DNA from: JBCCVH01 sp942492555
Lineage (GTDB): Bacteria; Bacteroidota; Bacteroidia; Cytophagales; Amoebophilaceae
Assembly (NCBI GenBank): GCA_942492555.1
Contig: CALOEX010000014.1
Span: 124,001-188,000, forward strand
Direction: 5' to 3'
Length of the DNA stretch: 64,000 bases
Shown: in pieces, positions 8,388-17,200 of the stretch
How the letters are laid out: the number at the start of each line of letters is the position of its first letter
How positions within the stretch are numbered: the stretch's first letter is position 1
Position numbers and translations under genes: made by a program
The notes under the pieces: generated by a model
Database searches by the model: none
Told to the model about the DNA's origin: nothing
The model's input: only the letters and a program-made list of their open reading frames with translations

Positions 8388-9698
8388 ATGTTATACGATT
8401 CCATACTCCTGGTCATTCCTTTTATAACTTTATTAACAATGATTGCCACGGGTCCTCTGTTATATCCCCATTTTTGGCATCGTTTCTACCCATACATTGC
8501 AATAGGACTCGCTTGTATTGTTATTGGCTACTACTTATTTATTTTAAAAGACACAGTCCACCCCATTGAATCTTTGGTAGACTATATTCAGTTCATTTTT
8601 TTGATCAGTGCATTATACATGGTTTCTGGCAATGTACTCATTCGACTTCACTGCAAAGCTACACCATACAATAATCTTGCTATTTTATTTACAGGAGCTC
8701 TTTTATCTAATATTATTGGTACGACAGGATCTTCTATGCTACTTATTCGCCCCTATATAAAACTGAATAAAAAACACATACGTGCCTATCATATTGTATT
8801 TTTCATTTTTATGGTAAGCAATGTCGGGGGTGCACTCACCCCGATTGCAGATCCTCCACTATTTATTGGCTTGCTAAAAGGCGTGCCTTTCTTTTGGACA
8901 GTAACACACAATTTTCTAGCTTGGTTGTTAGCACTATCACTACTAGGAGGAGTCTTTTTTTGGTTTGATAAAAATAATGTGTGCATACAAGCAACTACCC
9001 AAACGGAGACCCCTATTCAAATAATAGGGAAAAGGTATGCTGTACTCTTCTTATTTATTGTAGCAAGTCTTTTCCTTGATCCTAACCAATTGAATTTTTT
9101 GCCTTATATCCCCCACCATGGGCATAAGATTTCTTTTGTACGAGAGCTAATACTATTTACGATTATACTGGGTGTATACCTAAAAGGAGACAAGGCAATT
9201 TTAACAGAAAATAATTTCAGCTTTGCTCCACTAAAGGAGGTAATTTTTATTTTTATGGGGATATTTGGCACCATGATGCCCGCCATTGAACTCGTTGGGG
9301 ATTTTGCACAAAAAAACAGTGATTACATTTCACCCAACAGTCTTTACTGGAGCACAGGCATACTATCGAGTTTTTTGGATAATGCACCTACTTATTTTAA
9401 TTTCCTAACAGCAGGCATGTCTGCCAAAGGACTGCATGTCTCCTCTGTGCAAGATGTCATTGCTTATAGTAAATTGTGGAAAACACAATTGCAAGCAACA
9501 TCCATTGCTTCTGTATTCTTTGGTGCCATGACTTATATAGGCAATGGCCCCAATTTTATGGTAAAGGCTATTGCAGAAGAACAAGAAATTGCCATGCCTA
9601 GTTTTGTTGGTTACATTTGGCAATTTGCCATACGCTACCTACTTCCTATCCTGGGTGTGATTTGGCTTTGTTGCTTTGCTTTTTCTAATATGCAATAA
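8388..9698 (+). CDS. NhaD-like sodium:proton antiporter (ion transporter superfamily)
   Basis: A 436-residue integral membrane protein with about 11 hydrophobic segments. The sequences TGSSMLLIRPYIKLNKK and NVGGALTPIADPPLFIGLLK match the NhaD/CitMHS-type ion transporter superfamily, where this second motif lies in a re-entrant loop. In relatives it exchanges Na+ for protons across the inner membrane. The start at 8388 gives a hydrophobic N-terminus. dusB follows in the same direction after 40 bp and may be co-transcribed. The exact substrate cannot be told from sequence alone. Confidence 0.8.
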   Translation: MLYDSILLVIPFITLLTMIATGPLLYPHFWHRFYPYIAIGLACIVIGYYLFILKDTVHPIESLVDYIQFIFLISALYMVSGNVLIRLHCKATPYNNLAILFTGALLSNIIGTTGSSMLLIRPYIKLNKKHIRAYHIVFFIFMVSNVGGALTPIADPPLFIGLLKGVPFFWTVTHNFLAWLLALSLLGGVFFWFDKNNVCIQATTQTETPIQIIGKRYAVLFLFIVASLFLDPNQLNFLPYIPHHGHKISFVRELILFTIILGVYLKGDKAILTENNFSFAPLKEVIFIFMGIFGTMMPAIELVGDFAQKNSDYISPNSLYWSTGILSSFLDNAPTYFNFLTAGMSAKGLHVSSVQDVIAYSKLWKTQLQATSIASVFFGAMTYIGNGPNFMVKAIAEEQEIAMPSFVGYIWQFAIRYLLPILGVIWLCCFAFSNMQ

Positions 9699-9708
9699 GC
9701 AATCTCTA

Positions 9709-9716
9709 TATATTTG
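9709..9716 (+). promoter_or_regulatory. Candidate -7 box for dusB (TATATTTG)
   Basis: An exact TAnnTTTG lies 22 bp before the dusB start. No TTTG is seen at the usual upstream distance, so support is weak. Confidence 0.35.
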
Positions 9717-9738
9717 CAACACTTTTCAAAATAAAAAT

Positions 9739-10728
9739 ATGGTAAAAATCGGAGCTATAGAGCTTGGTGATTTCCCTTTGTTACTAGCACCTATGGAAGA
9801 TGTGAGCGACCCTCCCTTCCGTGCTATCTGTAAGGAGCAAGGAGCAGATATGATGTACACAGAATTCATTGCAGCGGAAGGACTCATTCGAGACGTAGCA
9901 AAAAGTGTACAAAAACTAGACATATACGATTATGAAACGCCCATCGGCATTCAAATATTCGGAGAAAACATTTCTTCTATGGAAAAAGCAGCTGCCATAG
10001 CTGCTCAGGCAGAACCTTCTTTAATTGACATTAACTATGGTTGCCCCGTAAAAAAAGTAGCCTGTAAAGGAGCTGGTGCCGGCATATTGCTAGACCTACC
10101 AAAAATGCAAACCATGACAAAAGCAATTGTCAAACAGGTACAACTGCCCGTAACCGTAAAAACACGTCTTGGATGGGATGAAAACAGCATTAAAATTTTA
10201 GAAGTAGCACAAAGACTGCAAGATGTAGGCATACAAGCCTTAACGATTCATGGTCGTACACGCAAACAAATGTATACAGGAAAAGCAAACTGGGACTACA
10301 TTGCAGCAGTAAAAAACCATCCTAGTATCCATATTCCCATTTTTGGCAACGGAGATATAGACACACCAGAAAAAGCGGTAACCTACAAAAAAAAATATGG
10401 TGTGGACGGCATTATGATAGGGCGTGGTGCTATTGGTAACCCTTGGTTTTTTGCACAGATTAAACACTATGTAAAAACAGGAGAACGCTTGCCTCCTCCC
10501 ACATTATCCATGCGCATTGAAACCATCAAACGCCATGTAATGCACTCCATTGTTTGGAAAGGTGCCAAAACAGGCATTTTTGAAATGAGACAGCATTACA
10601 CCAATTATTTACGTAGCATCAAAAATGCAAAAACATATCGCCAACAACTGGTACAAGCTACTTCTTTAACACAAATCTTATCTATTTTAAACCAACTTGA
10701 AAAAACAACCAACCCAACGGAAGAATAG
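9739..10728 (+). CDS. dusB: tRNA-dihydrouridine synthase, DusB type
   Basis: This flavoenzyme reduces uridines in the D-loop of tRNA. It has the TIM-barrel N-terminus LLLAPMEDVSDPPFR, the catalytic Cys in DINYGCPVKKV, KGAGAGILL, the HGRTR motif, and the phosphate-binding GNGDI and MIGRGAIGNPWFF. The ATG at 9739 gives 329 aa and starts directly at the domain; an upstream in-frame start overlaps the preceding gene and is less likely. Intact and of normal length. Confidence 0.95.
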   Translation: MVKIGAIELGDFPLLLAPMEDVSDPPFRAICKEQGADMMYTEFIAAEGLIRDVAKSVQKLDIYDYETPIGIQIFGENISSMEKAAAIAAQAEPSLIDINYGCPVKKVACKGAGAGILLDLPKMQTMTKAIVKQVQLPVTVKTRLGWDENSIKILEVAQRLQDVGIQALTIHGRTRKQMYTGKANWDYIAAVKNHPSIHIPIFGNGDIDTPEKAVTYKKKYGVDGIMIGRGAIGNPWFFAQIKHYVKTGERLPPPTLSMRIETIKRHVMHSIVWKGAKTGIFEMRQHYTNYLRSIKNAKTYRQQLVQATSLTQILSILNQLEKTTNPTEE

Positions 10729-11019
10729 TACATCCTTGTATACTGATAGTAAATTTTGCTGTGCAACCCTACAATTTTCTTTTTTTAAACAAAAACAGGA
10801 TGCCGTTCGTCCTTTTAACCCTGTCATTTCTCTCATTGAGAGCATTCTATTTATGATCTTTGAGAAATTATTTCAGTCAGATATCACCTTATTTTTTTTG
10901 TAAAAAACCAACCCCAAAAACAAAAAAGCACAAAAAGATCTATGAAAAAATTTTATAAAAAATCAATATTAAAGAATTTTAAATAAAAAAATATTAAATT
11001 ACAATATACAATATATACT

Positions 11020-11796
11020 ATGCATTTATTTCAGCACAAAAAACAACTGGGCCAACATTTTTTAATAGATGTAGCCATTGCCCAAAACATTGTACACGCT
11101 TTAGAGGCACACCATGCACATAACATTGTAGAAGTAGGCCCTGGATCAGGAGCTTTAACAAAATGGCTTGTTGCAAAATTTATGAAACCCATGTATCTCA
11201 TCGAGCGAGATAGCCGTTTAATTGACATGTTAAAACAACATTATAGCCATGACACTGTTACCATCATCAATGAAGATTTTTTAGCCTGGTCAACTGCACA
11301 AAAAGTAACAGGAAACATAGCCATAATAGGCAATTTCCCCTATAACATCTCCTCTCAAATTTTTTTTAATATTCTTGAAAACCGGCAGCAGATCACCGAA
11401 GTAGTATGTATGGTGCAAGATGAGGTAGCACAACGTATAGCATCTCCTCCAGGAAGTAGAAAATACGGTATTCTCAGTGTTCTTTTACAAGCATTTTATA
11501 CCATTACCTATCTCTTTCAAGTACCTCCGAACGCCTTTGATCCACCACCTAAAGTCTTTTCTGGCGTAATGCGTTTACAAAGGCACTCAGCAAAATTAGC
11601 ATGTGATGAAAAAGCATTTTTTCATCTGGTAAAAGCAGGGTTTCACCAACGTAGAAAAATGCTTAGAAATACTTTAACAATACTCAATAAACCCCTTGAA
11701 AAAGTAGCTCTTTGGCTTACAAAACGAGCAGAAGCACTCAGTGTAGCCGATTTTGTTACCATGACAAACTTACTTTACCCAGATGGAGACCACTAG
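11020..11796 (+). CDS. rsmA: 16S rRNA adenine dimethyltransferase RsmA/KsgA
   Basis: It dimethylates two adjacent adenines near the 3' end of 16S rRNA, using S-adenosylmethionine. Residues 8-14 (KQLGQHF) are the family's N-terminal signature. SAM motif I is VEVGPGSGALT at about residues 37-47, and the catalytic motif is GNFPYNISSQ. The C-terminal domain has FHQRRKMLRNTL. At 258 aa it is complete. The 291 bp before it are very AT-rich and hold no gene that I can support. Confidence 0.96.
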   Translation: MHLFQHKKQLGQHFLIDVAIAQNIVHALEAHHAHNIVEVGPGSGALTKWLVAKFMKPMYLIERDSRLIDMLKQHYSHDTVTIINEDFLAWSTAQKVTGNIAIIGNFPYNISSQIFFNILENRQQITEVVCMVQDEVAQRIASPPGSRKYGILSVLLQAFYTITYLFQVPPNAFDPPPKVFSGVMRLQRHSAKLACDEKAFFHLVKAGFHQRRKMLRNTLTILNKPLEKVALWLTKRAEALSVADFVTMTNLLYPDGDH

Positions 11797-11838
11797 TATA
11801 TATTTTTCATTTTTATATTCTAAGATTAGAAAAATGAT

Positions 11839-11846
11839 TACATTTG
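11839..11846 (+). promoter_or_regulatory. -7 box TACATTTG for the receiver gene
   Basis: Exact TAnnTTTG about 37-60 bp before the two possible starts of the receiver gene. The upstream -33 element is poor (T-rich only). Confidence 0.45.
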
Positions 11847-11882
11847 CCTCCATTTACAAAACAGTTTTTAAATTTACATACA

Positions 11883-12332
11883 ATGATTATAAAAAATCCC
11901 AATACCATGAATAAAGTTCTCATTGCTGAAAGTAGCAAAATTCTTCAAACAATGATCAAAAAAACACTGAACATCACACAATATGATACAGAGATCGCAG
12001 AAACTGGAACAGATGCTTTAGCCTTGATTGAAAAAAATGAACAAAACTACATAGCCGTTCTATTGGATTTATGTATCACCAAAACAGATAGCATTGAAAC
12101 CCTCAAACGTATACGCAATCTCAATGAACATAAAGCAAAAACCATTGTCATTGGCATGACTGGCAACCATAAGCAATATACCCCAGCAGAATTTAAAAAA
12201 TTTGGATTTAATGCTGTTATTATCAAACCCATAGATTGTAGTATTATCGTTGATTTGCTAGAAAGATTAAACGACCCTGTTGCAGACTCTTGGTTAGGAG
12301 TTGTTTATGCCACAGGACGTGTTGAATTCTAA
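11883..12332 (+). CDS. Single-domain receiver (CheY-like) protein with altered acidic pocket
   Basis: The fold of a response-regulator receiver is recognisable: beta-1 KVLIAESS, the phosphoacceptor strand AVLLDLCITK (Asp in LDL), the Thr in IGMTGN, and the Lys-Pro in VIIKPID. The acidic pair that binds Mg2+ is normally two Asp after beta-1; here it is Glu-Ser, so phosphorylation may be weakened. There is no output domain. The start could be 11883 (149 aa) or 11907, where MNKVLIAES begins directly at beta-1. No histidine kinase is in the window. rsmA lies 86 bp upstream in the same direction. Confidence 0.8.
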   Translation: MIIKNPNTMNKVLIAESSKILQTMIKKTLNITQYDTEIAETGTDALALIEKNEQNYIAVLLDLCITKTDSIETLKRIRNLNEHKAKTIVIGMTGNHKQYTPAEFKKFGFNAVIIKPIDCSIIVDLLERLNDPVADSWLGVVYATGRVEF

Positions 12333-12527
12333 ATGTTTCTAGTACCCACCGCATTATTATCTTTTTGCTACCAAAATTGCTTCATAAAATTTATACAGTG
12401 TGCTTGTGTAGTGGGTATGAATATTTCTTGTTTTTTGGGCAATAAGTACTTGTTTTTTAGGTTTCTTTCATCCCACATTCCCCACCACATTTAGCAAAAA
12501 TTAAAAAAAGAAAAAGATCATGACACC

Positions 12528-12600
12528 ATTTTTACTAAAGTACATTTTTGTAAACTAATTTACATGATTGTATAGCAAAAAATGCAACATTGTCTTTATT
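12528..12600 (+). repeat. Intergenic repeat R, copy 1 (short)
   Basis: Contains TTTACTAAAGTACATTTTTG, then TTTACATGATTGTATAGC and GCAACATTGTCTTTATT. The same block occurs near 13.99, 19.92, 25.91 and 27.37 kb. Here it overlaps the stop codon of the pentapeptide gene. Confidence 0.8.
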
Positions 12601-13838
12601 TTTCGTTTTTCCCTATTCATTTTCTCGTGTGTCATTTTTGGCCCATACTCCAACCCAGCGGTAAAGAGATACAATAATATTTCAAAGTTGTAGTGTATGT
12701 CATTTTTGGTCTCTACTCCAACAACCGATTCTCTGATGCGTATGAGCAGATTTTGGTGATATAAAAAATGAAAAAGTAGATGCGCATGTTGGAGCTCATA
12801 GCTTTTTGACAATTTATAGGCCGTTTCTAACATCTCTTTTTGTAGAGATCTATCCTCCACTTTTGGGTAGGCCTTGGCAATTCCTTGGATATTTTTTTCA
12901 ATATTATTTTTGTACCAATTAAAACCCCATTCATCTTTTGATTGCACTTTATATTGTTTAAGCCCATCGTTAAATTGCTTGAGGTAACCAGCAAAATCAG
13001 GTTTGCCTTGTGGTAGATTGACAGTTTGCGCGCAAGTGATTTTATCTTGTGGATACTCGGTTTTCCAGCAAAAGTTGTTTGCATCATAGTTTAAACCCTT
13101 TGTCAATGAACAAACCAATTGATCGCCCAAATCTTTGGACAATCTATTTTTAAGACAGAGTAACTTGCAAGACCAGTACGCAACTTTGACATAAAATTCT
13201 GGATCTTGATCATCATAAGGCAAGCGGGCTAAGCTACAAGCAATATGCAATAGCTCAGCTTTGTCTGCATCTTTTTTAAGTTGCGGATAGACTTTGGCAA
13301 TGCTTTTCAGATCATTGGGAAGATTGTTTTGATACCACTCTCCTCCACGGATTTTATTTGCTTTCATATTATCTTGAAAATGTGCTTGGTAGTCACATAT
13401 CGTATGGGTAAGGATAGCATTATCAAAGAAGGCATCTGTCACATTCGTGCTCTTGAAAACAGAACCCATTAAAATGGCTTTGCTACAATCTGCCCTTTCT
13501 AGGTTTGCACTGGTAAAATCACGACCTGAAAGATTGAACCCTACAAAATTTTTACCTTGATAACGAGCGCCACGGGAATTGAGCGGTGGTATGAAAACAA
13601 AAGGAAAAATGATGTGCTGTATCACGTATGGCATGTCGAGGTTATTTCTTTTTAGATAGCCTTGTAGTAATGCGATTTGTTTTGCTTTGGGTAGCTCTGC
13701 AAAAAAGAGGTTTTGTTGATGCGTACTGTCGTCAATATGTTTTGCTTTGTTATCATGATTATTTTGAGTAGCATCAAGATAGGGCAAACTTGCGACAAGC
13801 ATACCGATTAAAAAAAGAATACGTTTTTGTGTTTTCAT
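12555..13838 (-). CDS. Secreted pentapeptide-repeat protein (paralogue of the 5582 gene)
   Basis: The ATG at 13838 gives 427 aa with a clear signal peptide (MKTQKRILFLIGMLVASLPY). The longer upstream frame adds residues that would bury the signal, so I rejected it. The same blocks as in the 5582 protein follow: STHQQNLFFAELPKAKQ, pentapeptide repeats (YQGKNFVGFNLSGRDFTSAN), then a Cys-containing helical domain with DLKSIAKVYPQL and YWSCKLLCLKNRL. This copy keeps a longer C-terminus (LFTAGLEYGPKMTHEKMNR). The function is unknown. It lies downstream of the NLR-like unit on the same strand, separated by repeat R. Confidence 0.8.
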   Translation of the reverse strand: MKTQKRILFLIGMLVASLPYLDATQNNHDNKAKHIDDSTHQQNLFFAELPKAKQIALLQGYLKRNNLDMPYVIQHIIFPFVFIPPLNSRGARYQGKNFVGFNLSGRDFTSANLERADCSKAILMGSVFKSTNVTDAFFDNAILTHTICDYQAHFQDNMKANKIRGGEWYQNNLPNDLKSIAKVYPQLKKDADKAELLHIACSLARLPYDDQDPEFYVKVAYWSCKLLCLKNRLSKDLGDQLVCSLTKGLNYDANNFCWKTEYPQDKITCAQTVNLPQGKPDFAGYLKQFNDGLKQYKVQSKDEWGFNWYKNNIEKNIQGIAKAYPKVEDRSLQKEMLETAYKLSKSYELQHAHLLFHFLYHQNLLIRIRESVVGVETKNDIHYNFEILLYLFTAGLEYGPKMTHEKMNREKRKIKTMLHFLLYNHVN

Positions 13839-13937
13839 TATCAATAGTATAAAGTTTAGCAAAGAGAGATAACGCCTCCATTCTACAGCTTTTTTTACAA
13901 AAATCAAATAAATGAACCCGAAGCAGAATACATTCAC

Positions 13938-14147
13938 ACATTTTTGTACCGATCTGTTACTGCTCACTATTCATCATTCTTTTTTCATTTACTAAAGTAC
14001 ATTTTTGTAAACCGCTTTACATGATGGTATAGCGAAAAAGGCAACATTGTCTTTATTGGCCATTCTTCATTTTGCGTTATGCACTTTTCATTTCTGTATA
14101 CACTTTTGTACTGTTCTGTTACCATTTATTGTGCATGATTCATTCGC
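13938..14147 (+). repeat. Intergenic repeat R, copy 2 (long)
   Basis: The long form of the repeat: CATTTTTGTACCGATCTGTT, the conserved TACTAAAGTACATTTTTGTA core, GCAACATTGTCTTTATTGGC, then a second TTTTGTACTGTTCTGTTACC. It lies between the 3' end of the first NLR-like gene and the 5' end of the pentapeptide gene, where no other gene is seen. Confidence 0.85.
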
Positions 14148-14188
14148 CCCCCCCTGCATGTGGCAAAGTCACATGCGGGGGGGGGGCG
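14145..14188. other. C8/G10 hairpin inserted after the first NLR-like gene
   Basis: Arms CGC8 plus GCATGTG pair with CACATGC plus G10CG around a 7-nt loop. The matching place after the second NLR-like gene (20067) has only seven C and no hairpin, so about 50 bp were inserted here or lost there. Long homopolymers like these are unstable. Confidence 0.75.
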
Positions 14189-14207
14189 ACCTATCCACTC
14201 CCCTACA

Positions 14208-17200
14208 TCAGTAAGCAACCACCGCTTTCTGGCTCTTTTTACTTTTTCGGATAGGCTTCTTCTTTTTTTCATCATCATGCGCAACATTTTCGTCACCACA
14301 TATACCGCCTCGTTGTTTGATAAGCTTCTGATGAGTAGGTGAAAGCCCGATAGCTCTCTGAAAATTTGCTCCCTTTAGTGATAGAGCACCATGATCACCT
14401 AAGACAACAAACAGATCGTATGTTTTTTGTTCATCCCAGATGCGTACCGTTTTGTCTTCACTCGCAGAGGCCAGCTTTTTCCCGTCTGGGGACCAACTCA
14501 CGGATTTTACATAATACGTATGCCCCGTACACGCCTTGATCAAATTGCCTGTGGTTCCATCCCAGATTCGCACCGTTTTGTCTCTTGAAGCAGAGGCTAG
14601 CTTTTTCCCGTCTGGAGACCAACTCACGGACCAAACTGTACCCGTATGCCCCGTGCACGCCTTGATCAAATTGCCTGTGGTACCATCCCAGATTCGCACC
14701 GTTTTGTCGCCACTCGCAGAGGCCAGCTTTTTCCCGTCTGGGGACCAACTCACGGACTCCACAGAACGAGCATGCCCCGTACACGCCTTGATCAAATTGC
14801 CTGTGGTACCATCCCAGATTCGCACCGTTTTGTCCCAACTCGCAGAGGCCAGCTTTTTCCCGTCTGGAGACCAACGCACGCACACCACTTCATCCGTATG
14901 CCCCGTGCACGCCTTGATGACATTGCCTGTGGTACCATCCCAGATGCGCACCGTTTTGTCGCCACTCGCAGAGGCCAGCTTTTTCCCGTCTGGGGACCAA
15001 CGCACGCACACCACAGAACGAGTATGCCCCGTGCACGCCTTGATGACTTTTCCTGTGGTACCATCCCAGATTCGCACCGTTTTGTCGAAACTCGCAGAGG
15101 TGAGCTTTTTCCCGTCTGGAGACCAACTCACGGACACCACCCAATACGTATGCCCCGTGCACGCCTTGATCAAATTGCCTGTGGTAGCATCCCAGATTCG
15201 CACCGTTTTGTCCCAACTCGCAGAGGCCAGCTTTTTCCCGTCTGGAGACCAACTCACGGACACCACTATACCCGTATGCCCCGTGCACGCCTTGATGACA
15301 TTGCCTGTGATACCATCCCAGATTCGCACCGTTTTGTCGGAACTCGCAGAGGAGAGCTTTTTCCCGTCTGGAGACCAACTCATGGAGGTTACATAGGAAG
15401 TATGCCCCGTACACGCCTTAATGACATTACTTGTGGTACCATCCCAGATTCGCACCGTTTTGTCGGAACTCGCAGAGGAGAGTTTTTTCCCGTCTGGAGA
15501 CCAACTCACGGAGTTTACATAAGAAGTATGCCCTGTACACGCCTTGATGACATTGCCTGTGGTTCCATCCCAGATGCGCACCGTGTTGTCTAAAATCGCA
15601 GAGGCCAGCTTTTTCCCGTCTGGAGACCAACTCACGGACACCACTATACCCGTATGCCCCGTACACTTTTTGAGTTCTTTTCCTGTGGTACCATCCCAGA
15701 TTCGCACCGTTTCGTCATTACTCGCAGAGGCCAGCTTTTTCCCGTCTGGGGACCAACTCACGGATTTTACATAATACGTATGTCTGCACGCCTTGATGAA
15801 ATTGCCTGTGGTACCATCCCAGATGCGCACCGTTTTGTCCCAACTCGCAGAGGCGAGCTTTTTCCCGTCTGGGGACCAATTCACGGACATAACTGCATCC
15901 GTATGCCCCATGCACGCCTTGATGAGATTGCCTGTGGTACCATCCCAGATTTGCACCGTTTCGTCCCAACTCGCAGAGGCCAGCTTTTTCCCGTCTGGGG
16001 ACCAACTCACGGAGTTTACTCCAGCAGTATGCCCCGTGTACGCCTTGATGACATTGCCTGTGGTACCATCCCAGATGCACACCGTGTTGTCGTCACTCGC
16101 AGAGGCCAGCTTTTTCCCGTCTGGAGACCAACTTACGGACATAACTCTACCCATATGCCCCGTGCACTTTTTGAGTTCTTTTCCTGTGGTTCCATCCCAG
16201 ATTTGCACCGTTTTGTTGTAACTCGCAGAGGCCAGCTTTTTCCCGTCTGGGGACCAACTTACGGACATAACTTTACCCGTATGTCGCAAATAGGGATACT
16301 CACCAAAATCAATTCCTTGTACTTGTGCGTTATTCCATATAGTATTTTCTAAGTAGGCTTGTCTCAGGCTCACATTGTGACAGTCACTCCCTGAGAAGTT
16401 GGTACGTAACAGAAAGGCTTGATCCAGATTAGCGCCGGGTATACGAATGCCCTGCCAATTAAGGTCATGGAGTTTGATATCTGCCATGGCTAGTATGGTG
16501 GCACTGTTGGCGGATGCAATGGCGATGTTGGGATCTTTTTTAGAGGCTTCGATATAGGCAAATAGTTGCTTTTTAAACGTATCTTTTTGCTGTACCATAT
16601 CGACCAAAAAGCGAATGATTTCAGGTTGGTCATTGAGTAGTTTTTCATTGATGTCCTGATTGTAATGGATATTATTATTATGTTGAATTGGTAGGGAGGC
16701 TTGGTTAAAAATATGGCGTGCACCAAAGTATTCGAGCAATGTTTTATGGATAAAAGTCCAGCTGTTGTCTCCTATTTTGCGTAGGGGCATTCCTTCACGG
16801 ATATGGACGATTTTTTTATTGTTAGGATCAAAAAACTTATGCCATACATCTGGTTGCTGTAGATTGTGTGCTTCATCTTCAAAAAGATTCTCTACAGGAG
16901 GTGTATACTTGATCACTACTTCTCCTCTTTGCAACATTTGACTTGCTAATTTTTCGGCAAACTGTTGATAAAGTTTGATGTTGATGGCTTCTATTTTTCG
17001 TTGTTGCAATCTACCATTATTACGTGCAAACCATTGTTGTGTAAATTGGTCATAGATATTTGCTCGTAGCAGTTTTATAGTATGAATAGATTGCTTTTTT
17101 TCCGTGTGGTTAGCAACAATACCAGGTAGGATATCGCAGATCATTTGTAGCAAAAAAGGATTGCTAATCATGTTTGTTAAATCGGGTATTCTATCAATGG

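Noticed and set aside
8261..8569. 102-codon frame before the antiporter
   Set aside because: It overlaps the antiporter gene in another frame and has no domain or start signal.
13839..13967. Longer N-terminus of the pentapeptide protein
   Set aside because: It would place the signal peptide about 43 residues inside the protein, and the paralogue starts at MKTA.
14458..16352. Long open frames on both strands opposite and inside the first WD40 region
   Set aside because: The 126-bp repeat has a length divisible by three and few stops, so it opens shadow frames. The real frame has the domain structure.
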